Origin: Cymbomonas tetramitiformis
Lineage: Eukaryota; Chlorophyta; Pyramimonadophyceae; Pyramimonadales; Pyramimonadaceae
Direction: 5' to 3'
DNA: 64,000 bases
Assembly (NCBI GenBank): GCA_001247695.2
Contig: LGRX02003669.1
Coordinates: 1-64,000 of the forward strand
A program made the position numbers and the translations under genes. Shown here in pieces: positions 1 to 11,889 of the stretch (position 1 is the first letter of the stretch; the number at the start of each line of letters is the position of its first letter). The notes below the pieces were generated by a model. That model saw only the letters and a list, made by a program, of their open reading frames with translations. It was not told the DNA's origin and did no database searches.

Positions 1-91
1 AATCGTATACGATTGTCAAGCTCTGGCGTTACCTTGACTTAGAGTCTGCTCTGTCTCTGAGTTCGAAGACTGATTCTGATGCGTAATACAG

Positions 92-1028
92 GCTGTTTGG
101 GAATGGCTGGAACTCCGTGTGAAAGCGTCACGCCGGGAGGGCGGGATGCCGGATGCTCTGAACCAAACGGAGATTTTCGATCTTGATTGGGACCCGAAGA
201 GCGCTGTGATTGAATTCATGGAGCTGAAAATCGAACACAAGGAGCTGCATGCTGCCGAGGGAGTCCAGTATGCGGTGGACTTCAACATGTGCCATCGCGC
301 GAAGTTGCAGAAGAAGCTTCTGACGGGTTTGCTGGATTTCGGAATAAAGGTTAGAGCTGTTCAAATATTTACATTGCAATGTATTAAGTATTTGCTGCGT
401 ATGTATTTCAAAGCAGACTGATGAAAGCAATGTTCCACAGGTTAACGATTCTCTCGCCGAAAGGAATAAGTGTGCACGCAGCAATCAAGTCATGGTCAAT
501 TGGCGCAGTGCAAAAACATTGCAACACACTCGCTATGGAGTGGATCTGATCTTTGTGGATGGTCCTTTTGGGCTGTTTTCGGAGGTATGGGATACCTATT
601 CAACAGACTTCTACTCATACATGGGTGGTATTTGCATGTCGACTATGGATTATGGTGGCATTGTGATTCTATTCTTACCGGACTCGACTATCCGCAGTAA
701 CGTGACCATTAATGGAAAAACCTGCTCGATATCCAGGCAGCAAGCAATCATCGATGCCTTCTGCGCTTCGACCACCGGCTGGCCGCTGAAATGGACATGC
801 CACCAAACGGCTCAATACTGGAATCGAGGCGGAGGACGCATAGGTAATAATGCGGCTGGTCCGGTCAGCGTTTTGCAACCGTATGTGTTGCTGCACTTGG
901 TGGAAGATCCCTCAATGAGTAATAAACTACCGAAGTGGGCCCCGCTGCGAAGCACGGTCGGAAAGTTTGCGAACGCGTTCACGAACATCATGGTAAGAAT
1001 TCTGGTATGCATTCATATCTTGTCATGA
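92..1028 (+). CDS. 3' exons of the H3-mimic/ParB/methyltransferase-like gene (left copy, partial)
   Basis: These are the last two exons (92-349 and 441-1028) of the gene that is complete at 21,492-28,635; the upstream exons lie before the window. The first exon follows an acceptor at 91 and ends at a GTTAGA donor. The second carries the methyltransferase-like segment with VDGPFG and then a GGIVILFLP strand, and it stays open to a stop at 1028. Compared with the right copy there are only a few coding changes (for example Thr/Ile, Ala/Ser and Val/Ala), so the reading frame is preserved. A GTAAGA donor at 991 could instead lead to a further exon. Confidence 0.75.
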
Positions 1029-1086
1029 ATGAAACTCCGCTAAACAAAATTGTCAAGCAGGTGCACTAGCTCCGACACTCAGGTGT

Positions 1087-1108
1087 TGACAATCGTGTAC
1101 GATTGTCA
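1087..1108. repeat. Variant copy of the E palindrome
   Basis: A 22-bp palindrome with half-site TGACAATCGTA and one changed central base (GTGTAC for GTATAC). It lies just 3' of the methyltransferase-like gene. The right-copy equivalent is at 28,694-28,715. The window itself opens inside another copy (bases 1-18). Confidence 0.9.
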
Positions 1109-1214
1109 GAAGTGTCTGGAGGGTAGTTTTGGTATGCACGGCGTGAAACATATTGTTTTTCATACATGTACATATACGGTTTATTTGTGTACAGTCACGT
1201 GACATAAGTGTTAG

Positions 1215-1720
1215 CTACCAAGCATACGTCTCCTCATTGCACGCGCTAGCATCAATTATGCGCGTTAGGGTGCAGATTCTGAACATACGCCCGCAAACTG
1301 CGCATCTCCTTTCATCTTCCTGCAGCAGATCGCTTTCCAGCTCTGTCAGGGCACCGTGCGTAGTTTCGCTGTAGCGGTATCTATTTCGCCAGCCCCGCCA
1401 CTCCAAATCTGAGTATCGGTGGTACGGTAGATCCACCCGCCCTCATACCAGTACACGAGATGCCTCACCCCGAACCTTTCGCTGGATCTACGGCCGTGGA
1501 CGTACATCGGCCAAAAACTCCACCAGTGATAGGTCCTGAGATTAACTGCATGTTGCCCGAAGTCCTCCCAGTCTTCTTCAGCTTGTTGCCGCGCTTGCCG
1601 TCACAAGCGGAGAATTAAACGGTCTTCAGGAACCCATTGGGCTTGTTGTAACTGGCAGTCGCGAAACGTAAAAGTTTCGAAAGGCCATATCCAATACTGC
1701 AATATTCCAATATTGGGCAT
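1215..1720 (-). pseudogene. Trp/Cys-rich small gene, left copy, broken
   Basis: Homologous to 28,822-29,327. The reading frame of the right copy is interrupted here by a TGG-to-TGA change near 1,600 (+ strand GTCAC for GCCAC). A frame change around 1,430 is shared by both copies. The downstream part contains LTELESDLLQ and a CAVCGRMFRIC cysteine cluster that could bind zinc. I do not recognise a family. It lies convergent to the methyltransferase-like gene at the end of element E. Confidence 0.4.
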
Positions 1721-1861
1721 ACTGGTGTAGGTAGTCTAACAAAGGTGCGTGTTGTTTCACGAACGCAGGTGTGTGCAAATGACCTCCGGTTACGACTCCT
1801 CCAACATATACCCTAAAACCCTGAACCTTGGACGCCCCGATATGTCCATGTGCAGCACACC

Positions 1862-2263
1862 TGACACCTAGTGCACCTGCTTGACAATCGTATACGATTG
1901 TCAAGCAGGTACAGTCCGGCACCGAGACTCACGCTTGACAATCGTATACGATTGTCAAGGTGCATCGTTGGGTTCGTCTCTCGACGCACGTTTAACACGC
2001 GCATGCAGCTAGGGTTATACCGAGTCCACAGGTTAGGTGGGAGGGGAGTCGATGTATATTCCTTAAGTATGAAGAAAAATTTAAATTTTCTTAAGTATGT
2101 GAAAACAGAGGCGTCGACGCGGGCCGACGCGTTACCCTCCTTAAGTATGGGCTTAAGTATGGGAGCCCTATTTTGAAATCTTAGAATGTTAAGAATGTTT
2201 GGTCAGTCCGTCCAGTCCGTCCAAACTGGACGGACCGGACGGACTGGACGGACCGACTGGACC
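1862..2263. repeat. Right terminal inverted repeat of element E (left copy)
   Basis: The inverted counterpart of 15,248-15,734. It holds two E palindromes (1,882-1,903 and 1,936-1,957), a segment with several CTTAAGTATG repeats and a terminal run of GGACGGACTGG-type repeats. It differs from the right copy (29,474-29,886) by small indels and rearranged spacers between palindromes, so this end evolves faster than the rest of the duplicated block. Confidence 0.85.
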
Positions 2264-2266
2264 GAT

Positions 2267-3397
2267 ATGAATCCCCCCAGGATCCGCCAGCTACCAGCCC
2301 CCAAGGCTGACAGCCGCCCCACCAACAGGCTACCTCTGGTGGGGAACAAGCCTCCTGGGAGGCCAGCCGGCAGAGCCGCAAGCATGGTGACCACCCCGTG
2401 GGAACCGGCTCCCGAGCCAACACCCCGTGCGGTGCCCCAAAGAGGGCACGGTCGGGTGTCAGCAGTGAGCACACTGCTGATGGGTCGCCGGAGGTGTCCA
2501 CATCGCCGCAACTCAAGTTGCCCAGGGAGGAGGTTCGGAGGCCGATTGAGCCTCTGCCTGTGGACTTGTGGACCCCCCCCCAGGTGCAGACTACTTCCGT
2601 GGCGGACGGCTCAGGGAGCCAGTCAACAGGGAGTCAGCAGCTCGGGATGCCAGCAGCATCACTAGCTGGTGACACTCAGTTGCCAGCTGCAGGGGATGCG
2701 ACGCTGCACAAGCGTCTGGCAGACCTCAAGCTGCAGCTCGAGATAAAAAAACTCGAGGAGCGGCTACAACAGCGGGAGGTGACAGCGGGAGGTGACAGCT
2801 GTGGAGCTCCAATGGGAGGGAGCATGGCAGCAGTTCCTTCTCTCGTTGAGCTCGTGCAGCAGGAGCCGCAGACGCAGGAGCAACAGGAACATGGTTGCAC
2901 AAACCCCTGAGCAACAACCCTTGCCGCAACCTCAGGCGGTGCCGATGCTCCAGCAGCTCCAACAGCTCCAACAGCTCCAGCAGCTCCAGCAGCTCCAGCA
3001 GCTGCAACCCCTTCTGCTGCAAGCTCCCCAGCCCCAGCTCCAGCAGCTGCAAGCTCCCCAGCCCCAACTCCAGCAGCTGCAAGCTCCCAAGCCCCAGCTC
3101 CAGCAGCTCCAACAGCTCCAACAGCTCCAACAGCTCCAACAGACCCAGCAGCTGCAACCCCTTCTGCTGCAAGCTCCCCAGACTTTGCAAATGCAGCAGT
3201 CCCAGCCCATGCTCCTTCAGCAACCACAGGCCCGACAGCTCCAGCAGCTCCAGCAGCTCCAGCAGCTCCAACAGCTCCAGCAGCTCCAGCAACTCCAGCA
3301 ACTCCAGCAGACCCAGCCATTGAATACCTCGGACTTGGGTAGGGCCTCGGGCGTCTCCATAGAGGAGTTGCAGAATTTGAGCATTCCTAGGTCTTAG
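2267..3397 (+). CDS. Coiled-coil and Leu-Gln-Gln repeat protein (left copy, frame broken)
   Basis: Directly beyond the end of element E is a coding-like stretch. One frame (about 2,398-2,910) gives a Pro/Ser-rich segment with a KRAR basic patch and then a helix with coiled-coil heptads (LKLQLEIKKLEERLQQRE). Another frame (about 2,895-3,397) gives long runs of the tripeptide LQQ ending in SIEELQNLSIPRS. The two frames are offset near 2,890-2,908, so an intron, a frameshift or loss of function is needed to join them. Both copies share the break. The function is unknown. It may be the 3' half of the gene whose 5' half lies at 13.4-15.3 kb, cut by insertion of element E. Confidence 0.45.
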
Positions 3398-4132
3398 GCG
3401 TAGTGTACATATTGTACACATTGTAAATATCATTTTCTCTTTTGTTTGTTTGCCTTGTCTTCATATTTAAATTGCCTTGCCAATTTTTAGTGTAACACAT
3501 GCATTCTGAATTTGCACACTTGCATAATTTGCAAGAAATCATTCATAATAAGTTTCGAAAAAAGCACTAGGTTGGGAGTATTTGCACAACATTATCTATC
3601 ACACATATATCATACCCCCAAGCGTGCCTGGAAAAATACTCAAAACGACACAGCTACAAGTGATTGTTTGTTTGTACATGGTAGGAAAAAGTTCTTCACA
3701 AATAGCATTCAACCATTAATTTGTTTCAATGTGGTCTATGAATCTTCATCATGTGTACTTTTCATTCCACTCCATACCCCAAAGCCTTCCGCACCTCATA
3801 TGTGCTCAAAACCAAGATTTTTTCGTAAATACTAGCTCTTATGATTTTTTTCTAAAATCCAAAATTGCGACGTTCATTAATAAAGTCGTGGTGCGGTTTG
3901 GAGACCTTCAAAACATGGGTATTACATACCCCACAACCACCCGCTAAGCGAACACAGCCCAAAAACAGCGATTTCCAGCCCGTTCAGATGAAAAAAATCT
4001 CCAAAAATCTCAAAAAAAAAAATATATTTTTACTAATTTATTTGCCTTTTACAAGGTCTAGTGACTTTATAAACCTTAAAAAATGGTCATTATCACCCAT
4101 TATGCATTTTCCGACGCGGGGGTATGCGACGG
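3398..4132. other. AT-rich non-coding stretch
   Basis: No coding signal, RNA gene or repeat was recognised. It is AT-rich with short poly-A and poly-T runs, and could hold the 3' UTR of the preceding gene. The identical sequence is at 31,021-31,755. Confidence 0.5.
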
Positions 4133-4364
4133 CTCAGTAATCACTCACTTTTAAGAAAACCCGACGTTAAGAAAGCAGCCAGCGTTTGGGGGGGTACCCA
4201 ACTCGATAGTACAGTGGTGGCTTTTCTCTCGGCGGTGTTAAATAAGAGAATACAGTGTTAAGCTAAGAAAATGTGGGTGCTGGCGGGGAGGGGGGGGGTA
4301 CCCAACTCGATGAGTACGGCTGGCTGGCCCAAAATCCATGTTTTCTTAAATATGGGCGATTACT
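4133..4364. mobile_element. Short inverted-repeat element (MITE-like), left copy
   Basis: It begins CAGTAATCACTCAC followed by TTTTAAGAAAAC and ends with the inverted GTTTTCTTAAAT then GCGATTACTG. The ends belong to the same family as the clean 560-bp element at 24,905-25,464, and both share an internal GGGTACCCAACTC-type block. The ends here have diverged and no clear target duplication remains. The right copy is at about 31,756-31,986. Confidence 0.6.
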
Positions 4365-4750
4365 GTATGCAGTATGCCCATATATACGATGAACGGATAG
4401 GGTTAAGGAACCTGGAAAAGCTATTCGGGCCGTTCCGGCATGGTATACGTCTACGATTGTCAAAATTCTCCTTAGGCTGGATTAATCCAACTTACCCGTA
4501 AAGAGCCACCTGGGGTTTTCCTCGAAGGGCCTTTAAAAACTTGGAAATCTTTGTCGTCAAGTTCTCGAGTTGTTCCGTTTCTGCAATGTTCGCGTTATCA
4601 AAATGTTCATCCGAGTCGTCATCTTGACTCTCAAAACAAGGTTTCAAGTATAATATGGGTATGCGAAAAACTAAAATTCCTTAGGAAATTCTAGAAAGAT
4701 TGGCACCCCATTAAATACATCCCCAAATTGCACATCGACAAATCGGCGAT
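4365..4750. other. Non-coding stretch with a half E-palindrome
   Basis: No gene seen. Around 4,443-4,462 there is a degraded half-site (ACGATTGTCA) resembling the E palindrome, the only one noticed outside element E in the duplicated block. Confidence 0.4.
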
Positions 4751-4758
4751 TCGCCCAA

Positions 4759-4949
4759 TAGTGACAGAGCTCCCGAAATACGGGAGTAGTAAAGCTAACC
4801 ACTAGACTGCGCTAGACGGTATAGACGGTACCATATCGTTTATATTACCTAGGGCCCGGGGTTCCACTCCGGGCATGCGCTATGCATTGAGTATACCACA
4901 GTCTAGTGGTTAGTTTCGCTGCTCCCGCATTTCGGAAGCTCTGTCATAA
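4759..4949. repeat. ~190-bp inverted-repeat unit
   Basis: About 49-bp arms in inverted orientation (TGACAGAGCTCCCGAAATAC on the left; GCATTTCGGAAGCTCTGTCA on the right) enclose a GC-rich loop with a GGTTCCACTCC box resembling a tRNA B box. This is consistent with a MITE or a tRNA-derived foldback. It is repeated in the right copy near 32,385-32,572. Confidence 0.55.
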
Positions 4950-5124
4950 ACTTCTTCCCTCGGAGATTCGAACTGGAAGTGAAATCGAGGTTTCTTTTCG
5001 CAGCGATGACGCTTGAGCTTCCGAGGATTGATAGCAGGGGGACGCGGCGGGGTTGTAAATTGCCCCCCCTCTAGGAGTTTTTTTGTCCTTGGGGGTTAGC
5101 CCCCCCTAGAACTTGCACTCGCGC

Positions 5125-5320
5125 ACGGTCTGGGGCGGGCGGGAGTGCCCCAAGATAGCCGATACCACCATCACGCGTGCGGGACGGGCGGGAGTGCCCC
5201 ACGCGGACACCACCATCACCATCGCGGGGCGAACGGGAGTGCCCCACGGTACCACCACAACGCGCGTGGGGCGAGTGGGAGTGCCCCACGATAGCACCAT
5301 AACGCGCGCGGATCACGGGC
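5125..5320. repeat. GGGAGTGCCCCACG minisatellite, first array
   Basis: About four or five irregular units of ~42-50 bp, each with GGGAGTGCCCCACG followed by ACCACCATCACGCGCG-type sequence. Any reading frames through it are repeat artefacts. Confidence 0.85.
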
Positions 5321-6286
5321 GGCGCGGACTAGTCACGCAAGGATGGTGGGGGTGGGAGTGCCCCGCGCTATCGCCTCACATGTGATATTATTATGCGCCG
5401 CAGGCGCGAATTTTCGAACATTCCTGACTTTTTCGTTGAACACGACTAGAGTTATTCCGAGGCAAGGGTGTGTGCTCAGACCCCAAGGAGCTTCAGTTGA
5501 TAGCGGGGGAGAGCGGCGGGGGTTAAAATACCCCCTAGAACTTGCACTCGCGCACACTGGAGTGCCCCACGGAACCACCATAACGCGCACATGGCACCCA
5601 CGGGGGGGTCGAAATGTAGCGTTAAGGGGTTTGGGTATTGCCCGGCGAGTTCTCCAATGTATGCTATCGATGTTAATATCTATAGTACCTATTTTGGTGT
5701 TGCTGAAAACGGTGTTTCACTCCGTTTTAGCTGATACGATTGTATTTGGTGTGCACCATATGTAGAAGTCAAGGGGGTATAGGTCGTATAGCATAGGGTT
5801 TGTGCGCGCTGACACCTCATACACGCTGGGGGTGAACTAATGGGTAATATTTGAGTTCTAACTTTATTAGATATGTATACAAAGAAGCTTTAGGAACTAC
5901 AGAAAACCGGGGAGTGCTGAAATCTCATTTCGCATCATAGGATGTGTGGTTTGTTATTACGCGAGAATATTACTGTTATCAATAACAACACCAAAAAAGC
6001 AACCTTTTCAAGGCTAGTTTTTCCCACAAGAGTGCATATAATACAAAATATACCTATGTTTTCTCTGCCCTTAAACAGGAGGCACCGGCTACAGCTGGCG
6101 AGCGACGCTCCCAACCCTTTACAGGCCGGTGAACAGCATCCGATGCAGTCTTATTATATGCAGACCCCTACTGTGCACGTGAAAGCGCCTCCCTCAAACA
6201 CGAAGGGAGCGCCATACCGAATATATCGGTTATGCACGACAATGTTGTTTATCTAAAAAGTGCTTTATGAAGTCAGCTACTCTACG

Positions 6287-6349
6287 GTTGCCAACGGAAC
6301 CGACGGTAATGTCCTGGTTGCGATGTAACCGTCGGTTCCGTTAGCACCC
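6287..6349. repeat. Hairpin with ~20-bp stem (left copy, decayed)
   Basis: An inverted repeat of GCCAACGGAACCGACGG around a ~21-nt loop. The right copy (33,911-33,974) still has a perfect 21-bp stem, while this copy has lost pairing at the 3' end. Confidence 0.7.
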
Positions 6350-6361
6350 TCCCCCCCCCAG

Positions 6362-6717
6362 GCGTTGGGATTCTAACCCAAGCTGAGTGCACTTAACGCA
6401 CTCAGGCTACAGTCCCATCAGTACTTTTACTATTCCGTACTTCTTTCCAGCGCACCGTACCGTGACTGCGTGCTGCATCCGCAACATGCAGTCAGGGTTC
6501 TAACCGGCTTTCAAATCGAACCGGCAGCCAACAGGGTGGCGTATCCCCTCACATACACGTAATTCTAAACCGGTGTCACTTACCTCTAGACAACTGGCAC
6601 GTATCCCTTGCCTGTGTCCCTTGGAATCTGTTCTGTCCCACCCGCCCCCGCCCCCGGAACTGTTGGGAGTTGAACCCAAGCCGAGTAGGGTAAGCCTCCG
6701 TACTCAGACAGCAGCCC
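6362..6717 (-). other. Two tRNA-like (SINE-like) remnants
   Basis: On the minus strand two segments (about 6,362-6,418 and 6,654-6,717) end in TTGGGTTAGAATCCCAA and TTGGGTTCAACTCCCAA. These are T-arm/B-box-like stem-loops, each preceded by CTGAGT-containing D-arm-like sequence and a pairing variable arm. Neither closes into a normal acceptor stem. They are best seen as tRNA-derived SINE or pseudogene remnants. They are repeated in the right copy near 34,000-34,350. Confidence 0.3.
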
Positions 6718-7689
6718 CAAAATATATTTTCTAGCACTTCAACAAATTCAGCACAAGCAACTGAGTGCTTGCCTGAAGAGGGCCAAGCTAAGTCAAAGAA
6801 AATAGACTCGCCGGCTGGAGCGAGCCGGCTGCACGCTGAGAGTGGATTTCTCAGCACAGGAAATTTTGTTTCAGACCGCGAGAAAAAAACAAGGTAACGA
6901 GGATCGCTGAGAAGCAAAAATAGAGTTGGACACTAGCTCAATATGGCCCGCGGAAAAAAATATTGTTTCAAAGCAGCTTCTTGGAGTTTTTTAATCTCTG
7001 CAGGCCAGTCTGCAAACAAGAAACCACACGAAAGTTAGAAGGGGGAGCAGGGGTGATTAAACCCGAGGACGTCGAAGTCCGCCAGAGAAATATTCTCAGG
7101 ACGCGCTGCTCCCTTTAAGAGAAAACGTACAGCCCTTCCTGCTGGGTCAAACAAGCTTGTGACCGAGTTTCGTGCAAGGCGATGCAGTACAGGGTGGACC
7201 ACAATGAATCAACCTTATGAGCAGAAAATCAGTGCTTGCGCAGTGGCTCTCATGTTCCCACCGAACGCGGTAAACTTCTATCAACTGAGACTCGAACTCA
7301 AAATTCGGCTACATGGAAACTTTTCTAAAAAGCCTCATCTAAAATCTGAAAAAAGAAGATCGTATCCCTATGTACTAGTAATTTTACTAAATCAATGCGC
7401 GTCACCTGTTGCGTTAGCAAAAAGAAGGCGGAGCAAGCGACTACGTAGTCTGTTCGAAGCCAAACGCGATATATAGTGCAATTCAGTGCACGTGCAGGGT
7501 CAAAAATGTTTTCAGAGGGCTTGAAAAAAAAATGTTTTGAAGCACGCCGCCAATTGTGCCACGTAGGACGAGTGAGCGTCTGCGGAACTCCGTGGGGTCA
7601 GTCACCGGTTTTCGCGCGGAACGGAGGACGATTTTAGCACTAACAACTCATTCTTAAATCTCGATTTTACCGGTAGTCATGGGTGCCAT

Positions 7690-7915
7690 GTGCGCGCGCG
7701 GGGCAAGCGGGAGTGCCCCACGATACCACCCGATGACGCGCGCGGGGCGGAAGGGAGTGCCCCACGATACGTGCCCCATGATACCACCATCACGCTCGTG
7801 GGGGACGGGAGTGCCCTACGATACCCCACCACGCTCGCGGGGCGGGCAGGAGTGCCCCACGATACCACCATCGCGCGCGTGGGGCGGGCGGGAGTGCCCC
7901 ACGATACCACCATCA
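7690..7915. repeat. GGGAGTGCCCCACG minisatellite, second array
   Basis: Five or so units of the same GC-rich minisatellite as at 5,125-5,320, in the same orientation, followed by the same ~150-bp flank. Confidence 0.85.
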
Positions 7916-8187
7916 CGGGCGCTGACTAGTCACGCAAGGATGGTGGGGTGGGAGTGCCCCGCGCTATCGCCTCACATGTTATATTATTATGCGCCGCAGG
8001 CGCGAATTTTCGAACATTCCCGACTTTTTCGTTGAACACTGGAGTTATTCTGAGGCAAGGGGGTGTGCTCAGACGCCCCCCCCCTAGGACTTGCATTCTG
8101 CCCTTGGGGGGTGAGCGCCCCCACCTATAACTTGTTTTGTAGGGGGGTCTCCCCCCCACCCCACGCTATCAATCCTCGGAAGCTCCT

Positions 8188-10285
8188 TGCCGGTACGTGC
8201 GGGGGTTACGTGCTGAGCTCGGTGGTTACTGCCATGGGGTCCTTATTACAGGACCCTAACCCGACTCGCCTAGCTAGTCCAAGAAACTGGGTTTCTAAGT
8301 TGCAACCCATGGTGCGATACTTGGACCAGAGGCCAAATTTCTCCCAGGGATTTTCGTTCAAAAAGGGAATTCAAAAAGGGGGGCATTTTAGGATTTTCAC
8401 AAGGTTCCAGGGGGCTTGCGGCCCAAATTACTTGCCACGACCCATTTTCTCTCCTCCGGCGATCAATGCGGCCGTTTTTCACCATTTTCTTGGACTAGGC
8501 CGACTCGACTTACTCTACTTGATGCGACGAGTTGGGGACGTTGAGAAATTAGGCGTGGGGCAGCAATGGAGGTGCGGATTTCTTTAGGCCGTTCCTTAAG
8601 CATCGTGCTTTTTGTTACACTTTTAGTTTTTCGTAAATACGTATGGGCGATATCAGACTCCAAACACCGCCCAATAAAATAAAACGCAATTGCGGGGGCA
8701 GCCCTCCCCACCCCCTTCTTATACACGACCCGATATCAAGGTGGGGTATCGCGGGGTTTTTTGAACTTATAAAAAACAGTAACAATGAATAACACATTTT
8801 TGTTATCGAGTGATATGAATAATTTCAATGAACTTATCGAGTGATATGAATAACTTCAATGAACTTATCGAGTGATATGAATAACTTCAATGAACTTATC
8901 GAGCGATAACGATAGTTCTAGCGCACTTGTTGATTGGTGTGAATAACTTCGCAGAGCTCGATTAATCATGCTACGTATCGATAACACCTGCGATAACCTT
9001 CCTAACCAAAGTTTTCATATCATCCTATCAATCACACGGACTTGCGTCCGTCTCACTGTAGCCTCATGCACACCAACGGTGATATTGGCGTTGCTACTCA
9101 CATCATACGGGTTTTTATGACGAGTGCGCTTCACAAGTCCATTTTCTTGAGCCACAATCATCACGCCTTCGTCAGCAGTGCGCCTACGCGTCAGCCCTTT
9201 CCCACAACCCATGGCGATGTAGAACGTTTCAATGGCGACCCATCTGAAGGAAGAAAGTGGAATTATGACCTACTGGTCCACCCACCTTGGAAATGGTGTA
9301 GCAAAGTCTATGCAACACTATGCACCGGTATCGATCGACGCTTCCGTCCACAACGCAGGGAGATTCGTATCGCCCCAATCAGATGAAATATGCACCCGAT
9401 ATCGAGGTGCAAGTTAAAAGTCTATTGGATGACAAATTTTGCACAATCTCACAGTTTTTAAATAAATCGAAATTCGATATTTTGATCACGATATATGTCA
9501 TTTATCGTGAGTACACTAAATATCGATATTTAGCGTGAGGGTGGACGAACATCAGGGCACATATCCTATGGGGATTGGCCGAGAGGAACCCCAAAGTGTA
9601 GCCCCGGGCCGAAAGCGGGCTCCGCCCGCCAAATCCACGAGAAGCAAAAGCCGCTCTCCCTCACAATCCTCACACACTCAAGACAGATGATAGACAACCA
9701 AAATCGCGACCCATCTCCTAGGCGCTAGGAGTCCAATACTTTGTAGGACCAACCCACCCTATACCTATCGCTCGCATATCTACCATTCTTTTAATGATTC
9801 GTGTTGGGGGACATACAGTACGAGCTATTTATGCAATGGTTCATGTGTCTAAATTTTGGTAAGGTGCATATATAGCGGAGATACCATCACCTGCCATCAG
9901 GTGGGCAAGTGAATGTATTGTAAATTTGCAGTGAGTACACTTCATATGAATTCAAGTTGTGTCTCGCTCATACATCATTTTTGCAATTGCAGTCAATGTT
10001 CTCCATGAGAACACTCATCCAAAGTGGCTTGATTTGAATCAGAACACTCAATGCTCCTTCGGCTAAGGTACTGCAGTTATGGCCTGTTCACCGAAAATTG
10101 AGTGTGTGGGGTGGCCACCGACAAGGTGCAATAGTGCCTGCTCACGATCCGAGCAAGAGAAGTTAAAGCTAAAGTGCTTTCTAAGTGGCCATGCATCCCA
10201 CAAAATGTACACTTTATGTTTGGCTGGAAGCTAAGTGCACTCAAAGTTGGTTTGCTTGTCCCCTAAAATTCCTTCCGAAACCTTG
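8188..10285. other. Non-coding DNA with a 31-bp tandem repeat
   Basis: No supported gene. From about 8,800 to 8,910 a 31-bp unit (TTATCGAGTGATATGAATAA core) is repeated about 3.5 times. The rest is unique DNA between the repeat-rich region and the 3' end of RABL2. Confidence 0.5.
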
Positions 10286-11708
10286 TTATTCATCCTCTTC
10301 CTCACTTTTCTTCGGGTCTTCCTCCTCTCCCTTTGACTCGTCATCATCCTTAAGCGGAGTCTGATGAGAACCACAACACCACCAAAGTAGAACACAAAGC
10401 CCACCGCTCGTTAAACCATAGCAGAGCAATGTAAAACTAGCAGGAAGGTTGGGTCCAGGTCTGTCAAAAGCAGGCAAGCCTCTTATGAGATGCAAGATAT
10501 CAATACAGAATGGGCTATGCTGAGAAATACAGCAGTCAAAATTCTTTGTCACAGCATTGCAAGATCGGGACTTTGGCACACATGCAAAATTCATTAAGTG
10601 CGCAGGAAAATGCAAAAAGAAGTTTCGGACAGAACTACTTGTTTTGGACAAGTCTTACAAAAGAAAAAGCGAGTGCTTACATCATTCAGCAAGTTCATTA
10701 CTTCGCTAAAATAGTCGTCTGGCGGGGCATCTTTCTGCTGCAAGCCCGCCATGATAGCCGCGTGGAACACCTGCAGTGATCCTTCGACCAGGTCAGGTGG
10801 ATTGTTGCTATATCTTCTCACCTTCACATCGTGCCTGTGAAAGAAAAGGTGCAAATTCGTGCTGCAAGCGTGTAGTGAATCGATCAGCACTGAAAAGTGT
10901 TCGATGGAGCAGAAAGAAGGAAGGCTAGAGGCTAGAATTGATAAATACGACACACAAGGCGGTATTGGAACAGGCAGAATAGAATCCAACCTTGACAACA
11001 TTCGTGCCATCACTGGCCGAGACAAACTGAAAGGGCAGTCTGCGCTTGGAGGCGAAGTTGAATGTCTTCGAAGTGACCTTGTAGTCAACTGACAGTGGGA
11101 ACACAAGGACCCGTTAGATTGCTTCTAACGGCACAGTTTGACGGGAAGCTGGGAGGGGCCTGTGTATAACAGGGAACGACGGGAAAGAGAAGAAGAGATG
11201 TGGAAAATCGCATCATAGCATGAAGGCTCAAATCTAAAGTGCATGCTTAAGTACACAGATGATAGCTCGATTTGGAGCCATGCATTCGATTGACGGCTTG
11301 CACGTGGATGCACAATGCTTTTCCCGCCCACACTACAACTGATGTAAGGCAGTGAATACGAGATAGTTCCTCAGCATGTAGGAGATCGACGTCCTTAATG
11401 TTCTTGGCCACAATAACACAAGGGATGCCCTTGCCATACTCACCGTACATCTTATTGGCCACAATAACACAAGGGATGCCCTTGCCATACTCACCGTACA
11501 TCTTATTGGCCACAATAACACAAGGGATGCCCTTGCCATACTCACCGTCGATCTTATTGGCCACTACAATACAAGGGATGCCGTTGCAATACTCACCGTC
11601 GATCTTATTGGCCACCACAAAACAAGGGATGCCCTTGCAGTACTCTTGCAGCTCTTTGTACCAAAGCTCCAGATTTTTGTATGTCACTTTCCGGGTGACA
11701 TCAAACAC
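10286..11708 (-). pseudogene. RABL2: RABL2 3' exons, truncated left copy
   Basis: Contains the four last RABL2 exons in the order of the intact right copy: about 11,597-11,708 (VFDVTRKVTY to NKID), 10,991-11,088 (DYKVTSKTFNFA, VSASDGTNVVK), 10,681-10,770 (VFHAAIMAG) and 10,286-10,360 (acidic C-terminus). The exons with the P-loop and DTAGQE switch II are absent, because the duplicated block ends at about 12,135 inside the preceding intron. It therefore cannot bind GTP unless fused to something upstream. The intact gene is at 37,913-42,154. Confidence 0.85.
11400..11610. repeat. 51-bp repeats that copy a RABL2 exon end with its 5' splice site (left copy)
   Basis: About five units of 51 bp. 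Each encodes GIPC-IVVANK-type sequence on the minus strand followed by GGTGAGTAT. The first unit (nearest 11,597) is the true exon end, encoding the G4 motif NKID. The others lie downstream in the intron as duplicated decoys. The same array is at 39,027-39,237. Confidence 0.85.
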
Positions 11709-11889
11709 CTGTATTCCGAGAGAGCCCAGTGAGACAAAGTGCTGATAACTATAAGTGAAATAACATAGCCTTCCGTTCCTTGTGACAAGAGAAACAACTC
11801 TAATAAAAAACCGGCACACAGCTGGCACACCTTCCCACCGGTGCAGTGTGCACCATACTGGCGTGTCCTGTGACCCCTGCACCTGCCCA

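Larger units (their letters stand above)
5022..8187. mobile_element. Region bounded by inverted GCTTCCGAGGATTGATAGC ends
   Basis: GAGCTTCCGAGGATTGATAG occurs forward at about 5,022 and inverted at about 8,164-8,187, with a third, decayed forward copy near 5,487. Near each end lie a GC-rich minisatellite (5,125-5,320 and 7,690-7,915) and a shared ~150-bp direct repeat (5,325-5,480 and 7,915-8,070). No transposase was found inside, so it may be a non-autonomous or composite element. The right copy is at about 32,640-35,815. Confidence 0.45.

Noticed and set aside
2676..3433. Long minus-strand frames of Ala-Gly-Ala or Leu-Glu-Leu repeats opposite the LQQ gene (also 30,299-31,056)
   Set aside because: They are antisense readings of the CAGCTC/CAACAG tandem repeat; composition is wholly dictated by the repeat.
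5071..5385. Protein-like frames through the GGGAGTGCCCCACG minisatellites (also 7,677-8,035 and the right copies)
   Set aside because: Frames stay open on both strands only because of the GC-rich repeat, and no domain is visible.
5022..8187. LTR retrotransposon suggested by the ~150-bp direct repeats near 5,325 and 7,915
   Set aside because: No TG...CA ends, no target duplication and no gag or pol. The inverted GATTGATAGC ends fit a DNA element better.
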